Shown here: positions 16,283 to 24,415 of the stretch, piece after piece
Position numbering within the stretch: the stretch's first letter is position 1
Layout of the letters: every line of letters begins with the position of its first letter
NCBI GenBank assembly: GCA_021296265.1
Contig: JAGWAT010000007.1
Coordinates: 1 to 48,188, forward strand
Origin: Alphaproteobacteria bacterium
GTDB lineage: Bacteria > Pseudomonadota > Alphaproteobacteria > TMED109
Length of the DNA: 48,188 nt
Direction: 5' to 3'
Notes under the pieces: generated by a model
The model's database searches: none
Seen by the model: the letters and a program-made list of their open reading frames with translations, nothing else
What the model was told of the DNA's origin: nothing
Made by a program: the position numbers and the translations under genes

Positions 16283-16319
16283 ACCATTTGCAAACCAATT
16301 TCGCCAATATCGACCAATT
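16283..16319 (+). promoter_or_regulatory. Four-copy ACCAAT array upstream of gntR
   Basis: ACCATT (16283), ACCAAT (16294), GCCAAT (16303) and ACCAAT (16313) are spaced 11, 9 and 10 bp and all on the same strand. The last unit, GACCAATT, equals the core at the amt and importer sites. The array ends 44 nt before the preferred gntR start, so autoregulation is likely. Confidence 0.6.
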
Positions 16320-16362
16320 GGCGCAAGAATGCACTTGGCGGGAATTTGGAGAGGATGCTGTC

Positions 16363-17103
16363 GTGGCTGACGGACGCACGCCCGGACAGGAATCGCGATT
16401 TGCCACCGGCCCGAGCCTAGCCGAGGACGGCCGCCACGTCGGGTATATCACGGCCCAGTTGCGTGAGGCCATCCGCAGCGGTTTCTACGTGAACGGCGAC
16501 CAGTTGCCCGCCGAGCGGGAACTTGCCGAGCGGTTCGACACCGCGCGGAGCACCATTCGCAAGGTCCTGCTCAGTCTCGAGACCGACGGGCTGATCGAGC
16601 GGCGCGTCGGCAGCGGCACATTCGTCAAGTGCGAGGACATGGCGATCAGCGCCGCACTCGACATCGTCAGCCAGGTCAGCCCGCTGGAGCTGATCGAGGC
16701 ACGCATGGCCGTCGAGCCGTACATGACGCGTCTTGCGGTGCTCAATGCGACCGCCAACGAAATCAAGATGCTCGGATCGATTCTCCATGACCTCGAGCAG
16801 TGCCGGAACGACAAGGAGGCGTTTTCCCGGCACGACAGCATGTTCCACGAATGGCTCGCCCGCAGCTCCAAGAACCCCCTGATGCTGCACCTGTACCAGC
16901 AGATCAACGCAGTCCGCGGCCATGACCAGTGGGACGCCATGAAAAACAAGATCCTGGTGCCCGACGAGATCGACGAATACAACCGCCAGCACCGGGAGCT
17001 GTTCGAGGCGATCAAGCGACGGGACCTCGTCTCCGCGGTCAAGCACATCAATGACCATCTGGAAAAGGCGCGCCGGGACCTGATGGGCGCCGCGGCGCTC
17101 TAG
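16363..17103 (+). CDS. GntR-family (FCD/FadR-type) transcriptional regulator
   Basis: The 246-aa product has an N-terminal winged HTH (AQLREAIRSGFYVNGDQLPA, then AERFDTARSTIRKVLLSLE) and a helical FCD effector domain (about 95-235). GTG 16363 is chosen because GGAGAGGA lies 8 nt upstream, and because ATG 16276 would place the ACCAAT array inside the gene. It is divergent from the gmaS-mgsABC operon, and FCD regulators usually sense small metabolites as repressors. It is the best candidate to bind the GACCAATT repeats across both amine blocks, though FCD operators are usually inverted TGGT-N-ACCA rather than direct repeats. Confidence 0.87.
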   Translation: MADGRTPGQESRFATGPSLAEDGRHVGYITAQLREAIRSGFYVNGDQLPAERELAERFDTARSTIRKVLLSLETDGLIERRVGSGTFVKCEDMAISAALDIVSQVSPLELIEARMAVEPYMTRLAVLNATANEIKMLGSILHDLEQCRNDKEAFSRHDSMFHEWLARSSKNPLMLHLYQQINAVRGHDQWDAMKNKILVPDEIDEYNRQHRELFEAIKRRDLVSAVKHINDHLEKARRDLMGAAAL

Positions 17104-17131
17104 CGGCCGCTCCCGCTGCCAGGACGCTGGA

Positions 17132-17959
17132 CTACGGCGTCTCTGGAGTAATCGGCCGGTCGTGATCGAGCACGGGGATCTTTCCCCGCGCCGCGGCCAC
17201 CGCCGCAAGGTCGATGTCGGCCAGGACGATGCCCTCGCTGTCGCCCCCGTCGGCCAGCACCGCGCCCCAGGGATCGACGATCAGCGAATGGCCGAAGCAG
17301 GCGCCGCCACCCTCGACCTCTCCGTACTGGCAGGGGGAGATCATGTAGCAGGCGTGTTCAATGGCCCGGGCGCGGTTCAGCACGTGCCAGTGCGCCTCGC
17401 CCGTCACCCGGGTGAAGGCGGCCGGCGCGGCCAGCATCGACGCGCCGTTGTGGGCCAGCTGCCGGTACAGCGGCGCGAAGCGCAAGTCGTAGCAGATCGA
17501 CAGGCCGAGCCCGCCCCACGGCGTCGGCGCCACGACCGACCGGTCGCCCGGCGCGATTGTGGCCGATTCGGTGAGCGGACCCGAGTCGAGCACGACATCG
17601 AACATGTGCACCTTGTTGTAGCGCGCCACGATTTCGCCATCGCTGTCGATGACGTAGGAGCGGTTCGAGATGCGCCCGTCCGGATTCAGCACCCCGAGCG
17701 AGCCGAGCAGGAACCAGACGTTCCACTTGCGCGCCGCTGTCGCGAAAGCCGGCAGGACCGGATGCTCCGCCTCGACGAAGGCCGCGGGATGAAAAAGACC
17801 GTTCTCCGTCCGGAGGCCGGAGAAGTACTCCGGCGTGCAGATCAGGTCGGCTCCGGCCGTCGCCGCTTGCTCCGCGAGCGTCAGCGTCGTCTCGATGTTG
17901 AAGTCGACATCCGGAGTGGCGTTGTTCTGGACGCAGGCGGCGACAAACCGTTTCGACAT
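17132..17959 (-). CDS. Nitrilase-superfamily amidohydrolase downstream of tdm
   Basis: The 275-aa product has the Glu-Lys-Cys triad of carbon-nitrogen hydrolases: Glu in CTPEYFSG (about 44), Lys in YNKVHMFDV and Cys in LSICYDLRF. Length and motifs are closest to the Nit1/Nit2 group, which hydrolyses omega-amides such as 2-oxoglutaramate or deaminated glutathione. It begins 24 nt after tdm with AGGAGC 6 nt before the ATG, so it is co-transcribed with TMAO demethylase. It may repair deaminated amides such as 2-oxoglutaramate derived from gamma-glutamylmethylamide; this link is inferred. It is cytoplasmic, with no signal peptide. Confidence 0.87.
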   Translation of the reverse strand: MSKRFVAACVQNNATPDVDFNIETTLTLAEQAATAGADLICTPEYFSGLRTENGLFHPAAFVEAEHPVLPAFATAARKWNVWFLLGSLGVLNPDGRISNRSYVIDSDGEIVARYNKVHMFDVVLDSGPLTESATIAPGDRSVVAPTPWGGLGLSICYDLRFAPLYRQLAHNGASMLAAPAAFTRVTGEAHWHVLNRARAIEHACYMISPCQYGEVEGGGACFGHSLIVDPWGAVLADGGDSEGIVLADIDLAAVAAARGKIPVLDHDRPITPETP

Positions 17960-17983
17960 CGAATGCTCCTGCCGGCGGGCGGG

Positions 17984-20356
17984 CTAAGCCCGAACCCGGG
18001 ACTTCGTCGGATCGTAGAAGGGGAATGGCACCACCCGGGCCGGAATGCGCTTCTGGTGGCCGTCCAGCTTGCCGACCTCGACGGCGGTTCCCTCGCCCGC
18101 AGCGGTCACGTCCATCCGGCACAGTGCGATGTTCTTCCGCAGGACGGGTGAGCGCATGCCGCTGGTAATGGTGCCGACCTGGGATCGCCCGACGTGGACG
18201 CAGTCGCCGTGGGCGGCCGGCTCCTGCCCGTCCAGCTCCAGGCCGACCAGCTTGCGCTGCGGCAATTCCTTGCGCCGGACCAGGGCTTCCCGGCCGACGA
18301 AATCGTCCTCCTTCGTCTTCAGCGGCACCGTGAAACCGATGCCGGCCTCGAAGGGATCGGTCTGGTCGTCGAACTCGTGGTTGGCGAAGATCAGGCCGGC
18401 CTCGATCCGCACCATGTCAAGCGCCTCCAGACCGAAAGGCGAGAGACCGTGCGGTTCTCCGGCGGTCCAGATGGCATCCCACACACCGGTGGCGTCGCGC
18501 GGGTGGCACCAGACCTCGAAGCCCAACTCACCCGTGTAGCCGGTGCGGGAGACAATGATCGGGATTCCTGCGTGATCGCCGACCCGGGCGATCGTGAACC
18601 GGAACCAGCCGAGCTCGGAAATGGCCGGCTGGGCGGGCGGCGTCCACAACACCTCCTTGAGGATGTCCCTGCTCCGGGGGCCTTGGACCGCGACGTTGTG
18701 AAGCTGGTCGGTCGACGATCGCACCCAGACGTTGAGCCCGAGCGCAGCTGCCTGCTCGCGCATCCATTCGCCGCCGTAGTCGCAACCGCCGATCCAGCGG
18801 AAATTGTTATCTCCCAGCCGGAAGGCGGTGCCGTCATCGATCATGCCGCCGGTCTCGTAGCACATGGCGGTATAGACCACCTGGCCGGTGGCCAGCCGGC
18901 GCATGTTCCGGGTCAGCACCCACTGCATCAGGCGCTCGGCGTCCGGTCCCAGAACCTCGAACTTGCGGAGTGCCGAGAGGTCCATGATCGCCGCCCGCTC
19001 GCGACAGGCCCAGTATTCGTCCAGCGCGCCACGGTTGGTGAAACTGTTGGCCAGCCAGTAGCCGTTGTATTCGGTGAAGTTCCGCGTGTGCGCGGCAAAT
19101 CGGCTGTGGAAACCGGTTTCCTTGGTCAGCTTGGGGTCGGCGTCGGGGGTCATGCGATAAGCCACCGCTTTCGAAAACACGTTCTCGCGCGGGTAGACCC
19201 GCACGTGAATGTCAGAGGGGTCCCAGCCATTGGCGGCGTCGATATCGTCCGGGCACGCGGACGACACGCAGACCAGATCGGTCAATGCCTGCAAGAGCAC
19301 GTAGTCGCCGGGCCGCGACCACGGATTGTCGTGGAACGCCTGGTTGGCGTCGTCGAACCCGGTGTTGAAGAAGAAATTCAGCGCCATCCAGCCGCGGCGC
19401 GGGGCGATCGCGAACGGCGCGAGTGCCGCGTTGAAGTTTTCCGTGCAGTTGACATGGCCGGGATAGCCCATGTCGTCGTAGTACTTCGCCGTGCAGGCAT
19501 AGAGGAAGCTGTCGTGCCGGCCGCAGGTGTCGCGGACCACCTCGACCATCGGCTGCAGGCCCTGATCGAAGCATTTCGACAGCAGGCCGGGCGCCGGATA
19601 GGCGCTGCCCATCAGCGTGCGGGTGGCCGTCGCGTCCAGGCAGAGTTCCCTCCCCTGGTCGAGACTGGCGACGGTGAAGGCCTGGAAATCCGAACACTGC
19701 CGCCCCTGCACGTCGATGATCTGGATGAATTCGCCGGCCTTGACCTCATAGGCTTCGGCCGTCCGGGCGCCGATACGCCGGTCAAGGCGCGGATCGGCCA
19801 GGGGCTCCGGCACCACGTGCTCGGCGGACGCCGCCGGGTTGGCGCGGGTGACGAAGACCTCGATGGGGGTCGGCGGATCCTGCCGGTCGACCCGCATCGC
19901 GGATCCCGGCGCTGCGATGATGCACACCAGCGGCCGCTCGGCAGTGAACGTCTGCTCGTCACCGGGCCGGGAGTCGCCCCCCAGGACGTTGATCGATCGC
20001 GCACCTGCGATATCGAGTCCGCGCCGTTGCAGGCAGCCGGCAAGCGAGCGGGCCGGTCCGTCATCGCCGATCAGAATGGCCTTGAGGCCATCCGCGGTCC
20101 CGTTCGGCGCGACCCCCAGCGCCTCTGTGTCGGCCGATCCGACCGGCGCAAATCCAGCAATCTCGGCCGCCTGCCGGCCCTCGCGGTCACGCACCGCGAC
20201 GGTATCGCCCGGCTCCAGCGAGAACACGGTCGCGCCGGCGCCTTCAGCGACGTAGCGCTCGACCCCGATGCCCAGCGAGGGCACCCCGGGGACCAGCACG
20301 CCGCCGGCTATCGACGGCTGTTGCCTAAGCCGCGGTCGCGGCGTCTCGATCCTCAT
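17984..20356 (-). CDS. tdm: Trimethylamine N-oxide demethylase (aldolase)
   Basis: The 790-aa fusion matches bacterial Tdm: an N-terminal DUF1989 metal-binding module (about 195-400) joined to a C-terminal GcvT-like tetrahydrofolate-binding domain (about 425-785). Cysteines likely to bind zinc stand in GRQCSDFQAF (221), LLSKCFDQG (262), RDTCGRHDS (278) and DLVCVSSACPDD (363, 368). Tdm converts TMAO to dimethylamine and formaldehyde, the carbon being captured by THF. Residues 35-70 (YVAEGAGATVFSLEPGD, GRQAAEIAGF) resemble a degenerate second DUF1989 start. Tmm lies two genes upstream, matching the known tmm-tdm pairing. It is cytoplasmic. Confidence 0.92.
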   Translation of the reverse strand: MRIETPRPRLRQQPSIAGGVLVPGVPSLGIGVERYVAEGAGATVFSLEPGDTVAVRDREGRQAAEIAGFAPVGSADTEALGVAPNGTADGLKAILIGDDGPARSLAGCLQRRGLDIAGARSINVLGGDSRPGDEQTFTAERPLVCIIAAPGSAMRVDRQDPPTPIEVFVTRANPAASAEHVVPEPLADPRLDRRIGARTAEAYEVKAGEFIQIIDVQGRQCSDFQAFTVASLDQGRELCLDATATRTLMGSAYPAPGLLSKCFDQGLQPMVEVVRDTCGRHDSFLYACTAKYYDDMGYPGHVNCTENFNAALAPFAIAPRRGWMALNFFFNTGFDDANQAFHDNPWSRPGDYVLLQALTDLVCVSSACPDDIDAANGWDPSDIHVRVYPRENVFSKAVAYRMTPDADPKLTKETGFHSRFAAHTRNFTEYNGYWLANSFTNRGALDEYWACRERAAIMDLSALRKFEVLGPDAERLMQWVLTRNMRRLATGQVVYTAMCYETGGMIDDGTAFRLGDNNFRWIGGCDYGGEWMREQAAALGLNVWVRSSTDQLHNVAVQGPRSRDILKEVLWTPPAQPAISELGWFRFTIARVGDHAGIPIIVSRTGYTGELGFEVWCHPRDATGVWDAIWTAGEPHGLSPFGLEALDMVRIEAGLIFANHEFDDQTDPFEAGIGFTVPLKTKEDDFVGREALVRRKELPQRKLVGLELDGQEPAAHGDCVHVGRSQVGTITSGMRSPVLRKNIALCRMDVTAAGEGTAVEVGKLDGHQKRIPARVVPFPFYDPTKSRVRA

Positions 20357-20471
20357 TGCGAACCTTGCGCCTCCTTCCGTTCCCTAGCCTATGAACTGCT
20401 CTGTCCGACGGCAATCTGCCCCGGCAGCCCGGAGCGGCAGCGATCGTGGAACTGGCCACATCGCGACCCCG

Positions 20472-21206
20472 CTACAGGAAATCCCGTTGATGCGCCATTG
20501 CCGTGAGATAGCCCGCTGCCAGCAGTCGACGAGTGTCGTTCATGTCCAGCGGCTGCTCCCGGCGCCACGCATCGAGGACATCGGGCGCCGGCCGGCCGCC
20601 AGCGGTCTGGATCTTGGCGTCGTACTGCGCCATCCGGGAGTCGTCCGCGGCGGCGTCGGCCCGGCCCGACAGCACCCGCGCAATGGCCACGACTTCCGGA
20701 TTGTTCGGCCCGAACGCCTGCTCGCGTTCGGCAAGCGCGGCGACGAGCAGGTCGTCGGCCGTTTCGTCGTCGTCCACGAAGAGCCGGGCAATCGCAAGAT
20801 TGAAGCGGGTCAGGGCGACGGCGCCCATCAGGAGCGCACGGTGCCGGGCGCGCCGGACATCGCCGTAGGTCCGGACATGGCGCTGTTCGAGGCGTTGGTG
20901 ATACAGCGAACTGCGGGCCACGGCTGCAACCGCCATGCCGCGCGTCCACTCGAGCGACACCTCCCACGCCGACAGGGCCGACGACAGGGCTGCAACGGCG
21001 CCGTCGTGATCCTGATCGATCAGGAGAGCGAGCGCGGAATTGTTCGCGCTGGCGGCCCGGCGCGGGTCGCCCTCGGGAAAACCCCGCGCGAGCGCGCCCG
21101 CCCGCTGCCACAGGTGGACTGCTTCGGCGCGGCGCGCCGCGCGATAGGCGTCCAGCGCGGCGGCCGAGAGCGCGTCCCACTCCCATTCCGTCGACAGATC
21201 GCCCAT
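20472..21206 (-). CDS. Helical-repeat (TPR-like) protein between tmm and tdm
   Basis: The 244-aa alpha-helical product has TPR-like helix pairs (ALSAAALDAYRAARRAEAVH, NNSALALLIDQDHDGAVAAL, RFNLAIARLFVDDDETADDL). It has no signal peptide or catalytic motif. It starts 20 nt after tmm and precedes tdm by 115 nt in the same orientation, so it should be made together with both. I know no function for a TPR partner in this pathway; a scaffold passing TMAO from Tmm to Tdm, or a stability factor, are possibilities. The repeat match is by eye and imperfect. Confidence 0.75.
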   Translation of the reverse strand: MGDLSTEWEWDALSAAALDAYRAARRAEAVHLWQRAGALARGFPEGDPRRAASANNSALALLIDQDHDGAVAALSSALSAWEVSLEWTRGMAVAAVARSSLYHQRLEQRHVRTYGDVRRARHRALLMGAVALTRFNLAIARLFVDDDETADDLLVAALAEREQAFGPNNPEVVAIARVLSGRADAAADDSRMAQYDAKIQTAGGRPAPDVLDAWRREQPLDMNDTRRLLAAGYLTAMAHQRDFL

Positions 21207-21226
21207 GGCGCGGCCCCGGGGCCGCG

Positions 21227-22570
21227 TTATTCGTTCCCGAGATAGCTCTCCATCGAATCATCCATGGCATCGACCCAGGGGGTGTGGTGGGTCGGCGCCA
21301 TGGTGCCGGTCATCACCGACTTGTACCCGTTGTCCCGGAACGTCATGATGTTCTGCTTCTTGTGCTTCTTCCACTGGAAGAAGGCCTCGTTCGCGCCGTC
21401 CACATCGAAGCTGGGATAGTCCGTCTCGGCAATCAGCTCCCGTACGTAGTCGCCCTGGTAGCGGATCGCGCCGTAGTCGTCTTCGAGGGCGTCCTCCCGG
21501 GCCTCCCGGTCAGCGACGTCGGCGGCCATTGCGGCCCGGTCCGGCACCTGGATGCGGGCCATAATGATGTCGCGGACGTACCAAGCCTGAGCGTCGAACA
21601 TGTTGAAGGTGTACCACTGGTCCTGCATGCCGAGATAGAACAGCTTCGGATTGTTGATCCACACCACGCCCTTGTAGAGGTCGGCCGCCGCGAGCCGGTT
21701 GGCGGTCTGCAGGCGAAGCTCCGGCGCCATGAAGGGGAAGTAGTGCAGATAGCCGGTGCACAGGATGATCGCATCGACGACCGCCGTTGAGCCGTCCTTG
21801 AAGGTGCAGGTGTTACCCACCACCTTCTGCAGCAGCGGCACCTCTTTCCAGTTATCGGGCCAGTCGTAGCCCATGGCCGCGGTGCGATGGCTGACGGTGA
21901 CCGATTTGCAGCCGTATTTCCAGCACTGAGACCCGATGTCCTCGGCCGAATAGCTGGTGCCGATGATCAGGATGTCCTTGTCCTTGAACTCGACGGCGTC
22001 ACGGAAGTCGTGGGCGTGCATCACGCGGCCGTTGAACCGGTCGAGACCGTCGAAGTGCGGCACGTTCGGGGTGGAAAAATGGCCGGTTGCGACCACGACG
22101 TGGTCGAACCGCTCGCTGGACTCGCTGTCGGTCGGCAGGTCGTGCGCGGTGACCGTGAACTGGCCCGTCGCGTCGTCGTAGTCGACCCGCCGGACTACCG
22201 ATCGGAAGCGGATCGAGTCGCGCACGGCCGCCTTCTTCACCCGGCCCTCGATGTAATCGAAGAGCACCTCGCGCGGTGGATAGGAGGCGATCTGCCGGCC
22301 GAAATGCTCCTCAAACGAATAGTCGGCAAACTCGAGTCCTTCCTTGGGGCCATTCGACCACAAGTACCGGTACATCGAGCAATGGACCGGCTCGCCGTAT
22401 TCGTCGAGCCCAGTGCGCCACGTGTAGTTCCACAAACCGCCCCAGTCCGCCTGCTTCTCGTAACAGACGACCTCAGGCACGTCCGCCCCGCCGGCCTTCG
22501 CCGACTGGAACGCCCGCAACTGGGCGAGGCCGGACGACCCCGCGCCGATCACCGCAACTCGTTTGCCCAT
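21227..22570 (-). CDS. tmm: Trimethylamine monooxygenase (flavin-containing monooxygenase)
   Basis: The 447-aa product has the Tmm/FMO fingerprints: FAD motif [17 protein letters not shown] (5-21), the FxGxxxHxxxF motif [11 protein letters not shown] (179-189), and the NADPH-binding [10 protein letters not shown] (204-213). Blocks [20 protein letters not shown] and [19 protein letters not shown] are characteristic of bacterial Tmm rather than other FMOs. It oxidises trimethylamine to TMAO with NADPH and O2 in the cytoplasm. ATG 22570 fits AGGAAG just upstream; the GTG at 22582 is less likely. It leads the operon tmm, TPR protein, tdm, amidase, and is divergent from an ABC importer. Confidence 0.94.
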   Translation of the reverse strand: MGKRVAVIGAGSSGLAQLRAFQSAKAGGADVPEVVCYEKQADWGGLWNYTWRTGLDEYGEPVHCSMYRYLWSNGPKEGLEFADYSFEEHFGRQIASYPPREVLFDYIEGRVKKAAVRDSIRFRSVVRRVDYDDATGQFTVTAHDLPTDSESSERFDHVVVATGHFSTPNVPHFDGLDRFNGRVMHAHDFRDAVEFKDKDILIIGTSYSAEDIGSQCWKYGCKSVTVSHRTAAMGYDWPDNWKEVPLLQKVVGNTCTFKDGSTAVVDAIILCTGYLHYFPFMAPELRLQTANRLAAADLYKGVVWINNPKLFYLGMQDQWYTFNMFDAQAWYVRDIIMARIQVPDRAAMAADVADREAREDALEDDYGAIRYQGDYVRELIAETDYPSFDVDGANEAFFQWKKHKKQNIMTFRDNGYKSVMTGTMAPTHHTPWVDAMDDSMESYLGNE

Positions 22571-22651
22571 AGTCTTCCTCACTGTCCTGGCCGGCGGTCC
22601 CGTCTGCCGCGGACCGCCTGCGCGGTTGGAAGTTTGGCCTCGGCAGCCGAA

Positions 22652-22677
22652 ACCAATCTACACCAATCTACACCACT
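22652..22677 (+). promoter_or_regulatory. ACCAATCTAC direct repeat array upstream of tmm
   Basis: ACCAATCTAC occurs twice in tandem (22652, 22662), followed by ACCACT (22672), all 10 bp apart, 82-107 bp upstream of the tmm start. On the tmm strand the units read ATTGGT, as at the importer and ligase promoters. Confidence 0.55.
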
Positions 22678-22854
22678 ATGGGTGCCCATACGCCCATGCG
22701 GCGGTGATTTCTGGCTGGCATCGGGTTCGGCAGGGCCGGACCCAATTGCGTCGAACGGCGACAATAGTGCCTATTTCGCTTGCATCCAGCCCCCAAACTG
22801 TCATGCTGTGGGGGATTGACCGCAATCGTGCACATTCGGGCGACCCGTCGTGCA

Positions 22855-22874
22855 AATTGGTCAGAATTGGTCAT
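22855..22874 (-). promoter_or_regulatory. GACCAATT direct repeat upstream of the ABC importer
   Basis: AATTGGTCAG and AATTGGTCAT stand in tandem, 10 bp apart, 125-144 bp upstream of the binding-protein start. Their complement contains CTGACCAATT, identical to the amt-upstream unit. Together with the tmm array this gives two facing arrays in one 428-bp divergent intergenic region. Confidence 0.58.
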
Positions 22875-22998
22875 GACGCTGACGGATTGGCCCCCGGTTA
22901 CGGTCGCGCAGACCCTGCGGTGGGCTGCCGGGCGGCGCTTCGGCCCCACTGCCGGGAAACGAGCGCCAGCGCAGGCGTATCAATTCTGGGAGGCACGT

Positions 22999-24309
22999 AT
23001 GTCGCGCAAGTCACTTCACCGCAAAATCAGTAGGCGGAAATTCCTCGGCACCTCCGCGGCAGCGGGGGCGGCGCTGGCGGCAACGGGCACCGGCCTGCCG
23101 CGCGTCTCCTTCGCTGACAGCCACACCATCAAGATCGGTTTCCTGGCCCCCCTCACCGGCCCGGTGGCGGCCTGGGGCAAGCCCGGCCTGGACGGCTGCC
23201 TCATCTGGGCGGACTGGGTCAACGCCAAGGGCGGGGTCAGCATCGGCGGCCAGTCGTACAACATCGAATTCGTCGGCTACGACAACGAGTACGATGCCGC
23301 GAAGGCGCGCACAGGCGCCACCAAGCTGATCAAGGAAGACGGCGTCAAGTTCATCATGATGCTGGGCGGCGACACTTGGCCCGGCGTGCAGACGATCGCC
23401 GAGCGCGAAGGCATGCTCTTCTCGACCCTGCTGCCGAGCGACCTGTCGCCGGACAGTACCACGCTGCTCGCGCCCTGCGAGGTGCACCCGATCTACAACG
23501 TGACTGGCGTCGAATGGCTGGCGGAGAACAAGCCGGAGCTGAAGACCGCCGCCATGTGCGCACAGGACGACTCGCTCGGCAAGCCCTCGGTGGCCACCTA
23601 CTTGGCGGCCTTCGAAGCGGCCGGGATAGAGATGGTCGACGCGCCCCTGTTCTTCGACCCCGCGACGACGGACTTCGCGCCAGTCATGACCAAGCTCATG
23701 GCCGGGAACCCGGACATCCTCTGCCTGGACACCTGCTACGCCGACTACGTCCACCCGTTGTGCGAGCAGGCATTCCAGCAGGGCTACCAGGGGCAGATCA
23801 TCTCCTGCACGGCCGACTTCTATCAGAAGATCATCGAGAAGACATCGGAAGAGTTCATGGAAGGGTTCATCTTCCAGTTCCCGGACTTCGACGACCCGGC
23901 GCTGAACAGCGAGGATGTCAACTTCGTCAATCCGAACGAGTTCTACGTTGAGTACGCCAACCGGTACGGCGCCTCGGAATGGAGCGCCGTTTCCTGGGAG
24001 TACGCCTCGATCATGGATCTCTGGGCAGACGCCGCCGCCAACGCCGGCAGCGCCGAACCGGCGGCCGTCCTGGAGGCGATGAAGGCCGACGGTACCGGCA
24101 AGCACGCCTTCGGCACAGCCGACTGGTGGGGCACGGAGCTGTTCGGAATCGACAACGCCCTGGTCGGCAACTGGCCGGTCGTGGTGATTGAGGGCGGCAA
24201 GGCCCGGATCAAGGGCTTCAAGTCCATCCCCGCCTGGTGGAACCAGCACAAGGACCTGATGATCAAGCACATGACGGACCTGGGCCAGATGTGGAACCAG
24301 CGCGGATAG
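22999..24309 (+). CDS. ABC transporter substrate-binding protein (branched-chain amino acid/amide type, Tat-exported)
   Basis: The 436-aa periplasmic binding protein of the Peripla_BP_6 group carries a twin-arginine signal SRRKFLGTSAAAGAALAATG (11-30) followed by ADSHTIKIGFLAPLTGPVAAWG. ATG 22999 has GGGAGG 5 nt upstream. Liv-, Urt- and Fmd-type systems of this class import amino acids, urea and amides. Divergence from tmm and the shared GACCAATT repeats suggest the ligand is a methylated amine or a related nitrogen compound; known TMAO importers (TmoXWV) are of a different, betaine-type family. A T-tailed hairpin follows, normal for overproducing the binding protein relative to the permeases. 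Confidence 0.88.
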   Translation: MSRKSLHRKISRRKFLGTSAAAGAALAATGTGLPRVSFADSHTIKIGFLAPLTGPVAAWGKPGLDGCLIWADWVNAKGGVSIGGQSYNIEFVGYDNEYDAAKARTGATKLIKEDGVKFIMMLGGDTWPGVQTIAEREGMLFSTLLPSDLSPDSTTLLAPCEVHPIYNVTGVEWLAENKPELKTAAMCAQDDSLGKPSVATYLAAFEAAGIEMVDAPLFFDPATTDFAPVMTKLMAGNPDILCLDTCYADYVHPLCEQAFQQGYQGQIISCTADFYQKIIEKTSEEFMEGFIFQFPDFDDPALNSEDVNFVNPNEFYVEYANRYGASEWSAVSWEYASIMDLWADAAANAGSAEPAAVLEAMKADGTGKHAFGTADWWGTELFGIDNALVGNWPVVVIEGGKARIKGFKSIPAWWNQHKDLMIKHMTDLGQMWNQRG

Positions 24310-24350
24310 CCCACCGCGTTCCGCATGGCCCCGCTGCCGTGCTAGTACAG

Positions 24351-24391
24351 GCTGCCGGGGCCGGGCATCGCCCGGTCTCGGCAGCATTTTT
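24351..24391 (+). terminator. Attenuating hairpin after the binding-protein gene
   Basis: GCTGCCG (24351-24357) and CCGGGC (24361-24366) pair with GCCCGG (24370-24375) and CGGCAGC (24379-24385) around a 3-nt loop, followed by ATTTTT. It is a well-formed intrinsic terminator placed so that only some transcripts reach the permease genes. Confidence 0.75.
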
Positions 24392-24415
24392 CCGCCCGAC
24401 CGGCGAGGCCCGCTG

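Noticed and set aside
22814-22827. GATTG-ACCG-CAATC inverted repeat in the tmm/importer gap
   Set aside because: The arms are only 5 bp and are expected by chance; not conserved at other sites in the window.
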